NCBI GenBank assembly: GCA_905331475.1
Contig: CAJNYU010004668.1
Span: 124,001 to 188,000, forward strand
DNA: 64,000 nucleotides
Direction of reading: 5' to 3'
Source of the DNA: Rotaria socialis
Lineage: Eukaryota > Rotifera > Eurotatoria > Philodinida > Philodinidae
Position numbers and translations under genes: made by a program. Within the stretch, counting starts at the first letter, position 1. Each line of letters begins with the position of its first letter. Shown here one piece after another: positions 60,478 through 64,000 of this stretch. Under the pieces are notes generated by a model. The model ran no database searches, was not told where the DNA came from, and saw only the letters and a list, made by a program, of their open reading frames with translations.

Positions 60478-60880
60478 GGTTCCGTGTGCACGCTATTCAA
60501 TCACCGTTTTGTTCAGCCGAAAGATCTCTATATAAGCAACTTCACTTAAGATAGAAAGCTTGTATATTTTCCTACTGATTTTTCTTGAAGACTATTATCA
60601 ATCACGATTCATAGCCCTTTTCGTCCTTTCTCAGTATTTCCCTCTCAATTAGTATATTTACGTCTAATTAATTACGGTTAAACTAGAAAGATCTTTGAAG
60701 GAATTGACCAGGTTTACTTTTGGTCGATTTCAGTGTAACGCTATTGTTTTTTCGTTCACCAAAATCCGCCTGGCCTGGGTTCGCTTACTTCCATGTGTTC
60801 ACTACGCAATCACCGATTTTTTCAGCGGATAGATCTCTATAGAAGCAACTCTGCTTAAGATAGAAAACTTACTTATTTTC
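60478..60880. repeat. direct repeat of ~94 bp, two copies
   Basis: About 60478-60571 and 60787-60880 share tcaatcaccg, agatctctatataagcaact and cttaagatagaaa in the same order, offset by about 309 bp and roughly 75-80% alike by eye. No coding capacity. Confidence 0.5.
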
Positions 60881-61489
60881 ATCAAGATTATTTCCACTTA
60901 TCTCTTCAATAATTTGCACTGCCGATTCATGACCTTCGGCGTTCTTTCTGGCTAATTAAACATTAAGTGTGGTATTTTAAAGTCTTTCTCATTAAGAGAA
61001 AAAAGGATCTCACACGGTAACAACTAAGCAAATTCTTGTCGAACATAACTGTTTCAAGCTTAAGTGTTGTAAATTCGATAGTGACAATTTAACGCAGATA
61101 AATTCAACTGATTCGTTCTATTGATTATCAATTCACCATTGTATTTTACACTAACAGCTGCATATATGACACTCCATAAAACACCCGAAATTCACACATT
61201 TTTCATCCTAATCTTTATTCACCATTATTTATTCGCCAGCAAACATTAGTCCCAATATATCTACTTCAATATTATATAGATCAAATACACTTCTACCACG
61301 AATAACGAAGCATAATTATTAACATTTCAAAGGTAAAGTCATTCAAAGCTCTTTCTCGCATAATAACTCTCGATAACGGTATTCAACGATCTCATCCATT
61401 CACACTGTTTGAAATTAAAACATCTGAAAAATAACTTCTAAGTCAATATCTTCCATTCAAGATATTTCAGACTCCGATTCATTGCATTT
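60881..61489. other. intergenic, nothing recognised
   Basis: AT-rich, no supported gene. Confidence 0.4.
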
Positions 61490-61870
61490 CATATAAAAGG
61501 ATCCTTAAAGATCGTCCTTGTTCAATGCAGCAAGTTTGAGGTTTTAAAAACTGCTCCTTCCTCTCAATCGATCGCTAAAGATGCTTAAAAACGTTTTCAG
61601 TCGCTACATTCCATTCCATGTACCTGAAAGTCCAGTTTATTCCACTTTGCCAAGAAGGATCCTTAAAGATCCTTATTGTTCAATAACACTTATTTCAGGC
61701 ATTTTGAGGTCTCATTCCTAGTCATTCACCAAGAAAGTCCTTTGACGATTCTTCTATTTCCAAAAAAAATCAATAAGACTACAAAAACGTCACATACGAG
61801 GGATTGACTGAAAAAGATCTTCAAGGATCCTTTTCGATAAAAGTGAATGAATCCTTCGTTCAAACACCTC
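61490..61870. repeat. word island AAGGATCCTTAAAGATC
   Basis: aaggatccttaaagatc occurs at about 61498 and 61659 (with ttgttcaat after both), and aagatcttcaaggatcctt at about 61820. Related aaagatgctt words lie between. The palindromic word and the spaced copies are like the other islands, but ends of the CCCAGG type are not clear. Confidence 0.45.
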
Positions 61871-62049
61871 AAATAGAAGGTAGTGAGTTTGAATGACGTT
61901 TAAGGCGTTTTTCGGAATCGATAGTCAGGCAAGATGCGTCGAAATACTGGAAGTTTATGGTAACTTGCTTTAGATGTGTTCACGTCTGGTGTGGTATAGT
62001 GACGGATTTTGAAGCAGTGCCTGAGATTAGTGCCATTATGGAAGCCGGC

Positions 62050-62424
62050 TGATAATGTATGGTATTGGGGGTACGACTAGCCAAGACGGGTAGGTGCTAT
62101 GGTGCCGGGAAAGCTGCGCAAGATCTCAGGAAGATTGGAACTTCCGAAATTTTCCTAGCTGGAACCGGTCGGATTTCGTTAGTTACGGCGCGTGTTCCGT
62201 TTGTATTCGTGATGATCACGGGTCGGTTCCGGAAATTTTCCCCAATAGTTACGGTCGCGGGAACACTACGGAATACTCAGGTTACAATGCGATGATATCC
62301 AAACGGAATACGGCTTCCACCTTCCGGATAGTTTTCCGGTTGGAAAGCCTTTGGAAATCCTCGGAAGTGTCGCGATATAACGCCGTTTCCGGTCGGTTCC
62401 CGAGTCCGGAATCATCAACCTGGG
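62050..62424. repeat. CCTGGG-ended island, word TTCCGGAAA
   Basis: GC-richer stretch full of ttccggaaa, cggaata and ggaacc words in both orientations, ending atcatcaacctggg. The left end is not clear (ggtattgggggtacg). It is related in word to 6624-6888 but not an alignable copy over its length. Open frames here are artefacts. Confidence 0.5.
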
Positions 62425-62782
62425 CACTCTTTCTCCGGGGCGCGTCACTCAACCGGAGAGAACGAGAAAGAACACGACAAAGAGGAAGATAGAATACACA
62501 TGACAATGAGGAGACAGTCGTTATGTACATTGATTAAGATAGAACGAGTGCTTATATCGGCACAGTAGCCTTGGTACGACGTGTATTTCCTGATATATGT
62601 ATTACTACCTGTGAGTATCTAATGCACACTGTAATGGGCTCTCTATAAGCATAGCTTGTGAATCCTAACGTTCCCCTTGATATCTTGATGTTGTTAATAT
62701 CACATGTTTTGCTTATCTCCTTATCCACAAATCAAAACATACTAATATTCTATAAAAATATCTTTATTTTTTATTAAAAAGT
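62425..62782. other. intergenic, 3' flank of GST gene
   Basis: No gene seen. Confidence 0.4.
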
Positions 62783-63843
62783 CTAATTAAGAGCAACAAC
62801 TGATTTCCATGCGGATCGGTTAGAAATTTTGTTCCACCATTGTTTGACATGTGGACGAGAGTCGAATAATTCATTTTCACCAGCTTTTACGAGCATCGCA
62901 CCATATGGTAAATGAAATAAATCGGCCAGTGTAAATACCTAATGTATGAAAGCAAAATTAATTTTCATATTACAGAGTTTAAAGAAAAACTATTTGAACT
63001 ACTTCGCCACCAATATATGATTGCTTCGATAAAATTTTTTCGTAAACATCCAAAACTTCACTCAATTGTCCTCGAAGTTGCGCTACTGTGTTCATATCTG
63101 GTTCACCACCACGCATTCTAGTTTTCACGAAGAAATAGATTTTAAAACAACAAATAAAATCATCGAACGATAAGATTGATTTACTTTTTCAGTACTTTTT
63201 CGCCAACCATTTTCCTAGCAAATGAATCGAAATTCGATGATTCAATCGATACACCTTGTTCAAATAGACCTAGAGCTTTGATACCTTTTGGAATTAATTC
63301 AGTACCATGTCCTTTATATTTCTTTTCCAAATAGCGACATATAGCTCTTGAATCTATAGTAAAGTATATTTCGATAATATAAATATTGTTTAGAGGGCAA
63401 CAAACAACTACCAACGCATGAATGCTTGATTTTGTAACATTGAAGATCGCATATATACAGTTATCAACAGCTTAAATTTTTAAGCTTCAATGTTAAAAAT
63501 CAAGCATTATTGCATTTCTAAAAGCAAGTTGTCGTTTTGAATTCAAACAATATGATATAATCTTATGAACGAACCATAAATCATGAAACCATCTGAATCG
63601 ACAAGTGTAGGAATGCTACCAAATGGATGTTTTTCCAAATAATTAGGAGTCTATTCAGAATTGTTAGATAGTTTATTGTATGATTCATCCATCTAAGGCA
63701 ATACTTACCAAATTTTCCCCATTCATCAAGTTGACTACTTTCAATTCATAGTCGAGACCTTTTTCGGCAAGTGCAACTAACACGCGTTGAGTGGCCGTCG
63801 ACAATGTCATACCATATACGACTATTACACCTTTGGACGACAT
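62783..63843 (-). CDS. phi-like glutathione S-transferase
   Basis: Five exons, complement(62783..62938, 63003..63117, 63185..63353, 63575..63650, 63709..63843), give 216 residues in frame. The N-terminal thioredoxin-like domain has VVYGMTLSTATQRVLVALAE, with the Ser of LSTATQR at the phi-class catalytic position. HPFGSIPTLVDSDGFMIYD and SRAICRYLEKKYKGHGTELI make up the glutathione site. The C-terminal domain has FEQGVSIESSNFD, LDVYEKILSKQSYIGG and FTLADLFHLPYGAML. These patterns are those of phi-class (GSTF) enzymes of plants, fungi and bacteria rather than the usual animal classes. It conjugates or reduces electrophiles and peroxides in the cytosol. The 221-nt third intron is longer than the others and contains a hairpin. 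Confidence 0.88.
63422..63509. repeat. intronic hairpin in the GST gene
   Basis: tgcttgattttgtaacattg at about 63423 is repeated inverted as caatgttaaaaatcaagca ending at about 63508. This is a small foldback of about 88 bp inside an intron, probably a MITE remnant. Confidence 0.55.
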
Positions 63844-64000
63844 TATTTCACGACTTAATTACTTGTAGATCTCGGTGATTGACAATAGTTGTAGTAGCTA
63901 GAACACTAATTACTTGAACAGACGATTAATGTGCAGATGATAATTCCAATTGCCAATGAATAAAAAAAAGCATGCATTTATATAGGTATATGAATATACA

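Noticed and set aside
62059-62530. Open frames over the TTCCGGAAA island
   Set aside because: Repeat-derived, no protein-like pattern, frames overlap on both strands.
1-64000. tRNA, rRNA, telomeric repeat or centromeric satellite
   Set aside because: I scanned for cloverleaf-like blocks, rRNA-conserved stretches and telomeric G-rich arrays and found none that I could support by eye.

Overview
The window is animal nuclear DNA, most likely from a bdelloid rotifer; this is inferred from gene content and structure, not proven. It is AT-rich, and the genes I could splice have canonical GT-AG introns, mostly about 45-70 nt long. Clear animal housekeeping genes are present: O-GlcNAcase, proteasome beta-7, BLOC-1 subunit 1, an ABHD6-like lipase, a beta-1,3-galactosyltransferase-like enzyme and a TDP-43 N-terminal domain. 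They are mixed with genes whose relatives are mainly bacterial, fungal or plant: a protoglobin, a CorA-type transporter, a SAM methyltransferase next to a Rieske oxygenase, a phi-like glutathione transferase and a GH3 glycosidase remnant. That mixture is what is known for bdelloids. There is one 349-base assembly gap (8166-8514) and one single N (32539).

Layout. 0.3-1.8 kb: a two-exon membrane protein with a repressor-like C terminus (minus). 2.7-8.8 kb: a transposon graveyard, with a 535-bp foldback element and a broken non-LTR retrotransposon carrying nested DNA-element insertions. 9.6-13.3 kb: protoglobin and CorA-type genes. 13.7-17.5 kb: a second repeat cluster. 18.0-20.8 kb: an alpha/beta hydrolase and an unknown membrane protein (minus). 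22.3-23.5 kb: ABHD6-like lipase. 25.1-28.0 kb: BLOC1S1 and a closely following unknown gene. 29.6-30.0 kb: a stand-alone TDP-43 N-terminal domain. 32.2-33.0 kb: a near-perfect 728-bp palindrome. 33.2-35.5 kb: methyltransferase and Rieske oxygenase. 36.9-43.2 kb: OGA and a GT31 glycosyltransferase (minus). 47.4-49.8 kb: a TIR-domain pseudogene. 52.5-53.4 kb: a GPCR pseudogene. 54.9-56.1 kb: PSMB7 (minus). 56.7-62.4 kb: repeats and a GH3 remnant. 62.8-63.8 kb: phi-like GST (minus).

The most unusual signal is a set of short islands, often richer in GC than their surroundings. Each is built from its own short, partly palindromic word repeated in both orientations. Several end in CCCAGG...CCTGGG. 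Three of them are in or nested within the retrotransposon, whose reading frame gives the empty site. Two insert directly in that frame and resume it exactly if a 2-bp target duplication is removed (AT, TT); the third is nested in the first with a TA duplication. I interpret them as non-autonomous DNA transposons made mostly of subterminal repeat words, each family with a different word. A piggyBac-type TTAA element interrupts the same retrotransposon just as cleanly.

Possible cooperation between genes: the methyltransferase and Rieske oxygenase (318 bp apart, same strand, each a single open frame) could both act on methylated amines such as betaine. BLOC1S1 and its follower (124 bp apart), and the GT31 enzyme and OGA (146 bp apart), are spaced closely enough for shared transcription with trans-splicing, which is known in bdelloids.
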